64,000 nucleotides of DNA, taken from positions 1,302,001 to 1,366,000 of the forward strand of contig OZ246020.1 of assembly GCA_965230795.1 (NCBI GenBank), in the 5' to 3' direction. The notes beneath the pieces were generated by a model that worked only from the letters and a program-made list of their open reading frames with translations, was not told the DNA's origin and made no database searches. Shown here piece after piece: positions 63,814 through 64,000 of the stretch; the stretch's first letter is position 1, and the number at the start of each line of letters is the position of its first letter. The position numbers were made by a program, and so were the translations under genes. The DNA is from PZPK01 sp965230795. GTDB lineage: Bacteria > Pseudomonadota > Gammaproteobacteria > Pseudomonadales > Oleiphilaceae.

Positions 63814-64000
63814 ATGAAGATTGTTGCTGACGAAAACATTCCCTTACTGGATCGTTTTTTTAGTGAAGTGGGCGACATTGTTGCCAAGCCCGGTCGCCTG
63901 ATTAGTCGTCAGGATATGAACGAGGCCGAGGTGCTGATAGTGCGATCGGTCACGGATGTGAATGCCGAATTGCTTGAGGGTAGTCCGGTAAAGTTTGTGG
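63814..64000 (+). CDS. pdxB: Erythronate-4-phosphate dehydrogenase, 5' part
   Basis: The first 62 codons, running off the window end: MKIVADENIPLLDRFF, then GDIVAKPGRLIS and AEVLIVRSVTDVN. This is the start of PdxB, the NAD-dependent dehydrogenase of pyridoxal phosphate synthesis. ATG 63814 is preceded by GGAAG. The nucleotide-binding domain lies outside the window. Confidence 0.9.
   Translation, partial: MKIVADENIPLLDRFFSEVGDIVAKPGRLISRQDMNEAEVLIVRSVTDVNAELLEGSPVKFV

Overview
The window is chromosomal DNA of a gammaproteobacterium close to the Pseudomonas / Marinobacter / Hahella / Alcanivorax-Ketobacter assemblage. This rests on gene order, not a database search. The run ppiB< glnS cysS folD< tRNAs tig clpP clpX lon hupB ppiD and the run gyrA pheA hisC tyrA-aroA (fused) cmk rpsA ihfB lapA are pseudomonad-type synteny, and the complete cbb3 oxidase locus fits an aerobic or microaerobic lifestyle. 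No insertion sequence, prophage, CRISPR array or rRNA was seen. Almost everything is vertically inherited core genome, with a few accessory islands.

Layout. 1-1.7 kb: 5' end of ppiB and a beta-lactamase-fold serine hydrolase. 1.7-6.5 kb: two tRNA synthetases, folD on the other strand, a 56-bp heptanucleotide tandem repeat between cysS and folD, and four tRNAs (Pro, Arg, His, Leu). 6.7-15.4 kb: protein-quality-control block (trigger factor, ClpP, ClpX, Lon, HU, PpiD), punctuated by clear terminators. 15.6-24.7 kb: the most unusual part. It holds a four-gene cell-envelope operon (C39-type cysteine peptidase, coiled-coil beta-barrel resembling FapF, FadL-like channel, MalM-like protein with an acidic N-terminal half), an opposing FkbM methyltransferase, tRNA-Leu(CAA), and a large VolA/Pla-1-type surface lipoprotein lipase. 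25-29 kb: class I fumarase, pterin dehydratase, purU, and a double-receiver protein with a degenerate GGDEF domain. 29.5-42.6 kb: gyrA, aromatic amino-acid genes, cmk, rpsA, ihfB, lapAB, pyrF and a chalcone-isomerase-like protein. 42.7-48.2 kb: RhlA/PhaG-like enzyme, GNAT, an NMT1-PAS-GGDEF sensor, a DnaJ-related protein, ttcA, and a 43-codon membrane-protein gene with its own CRP-type operator and terminator. 48.4-57.2 kb: cbb3 oxidase assembly genes (ccoGHIS plus a SafE-like membrane protein) and structural genes (ccoNOQP), with an ANR/FNR box upstream. 57.6-64 kb: a monooxygenase-like protein, tusA, a DMT transporter with a probably non-canonical start, dsbD, epmC, rhlB and the start of pdxB.

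How parts fit together. The FadL-like channel, FapF-like barrel, C39 peptidase and MalM-like protein form a tightly spaced operon, and the surface lipase lies about 5.5 kb from the FadL gene. This suggests an outer-membrane system for exporting or maturing a surface protein and taking up lipid; that is inference. The cco genes form two same-strand units that would make, metallate and assemble the high-affinity oxidase. The chaperone/protease genes are neighbours but separated by terminators. Starts were moved from the longest reading frame wherever a Shine-Dalgarno sequence or family length favoured it, and this is stated in the entries.
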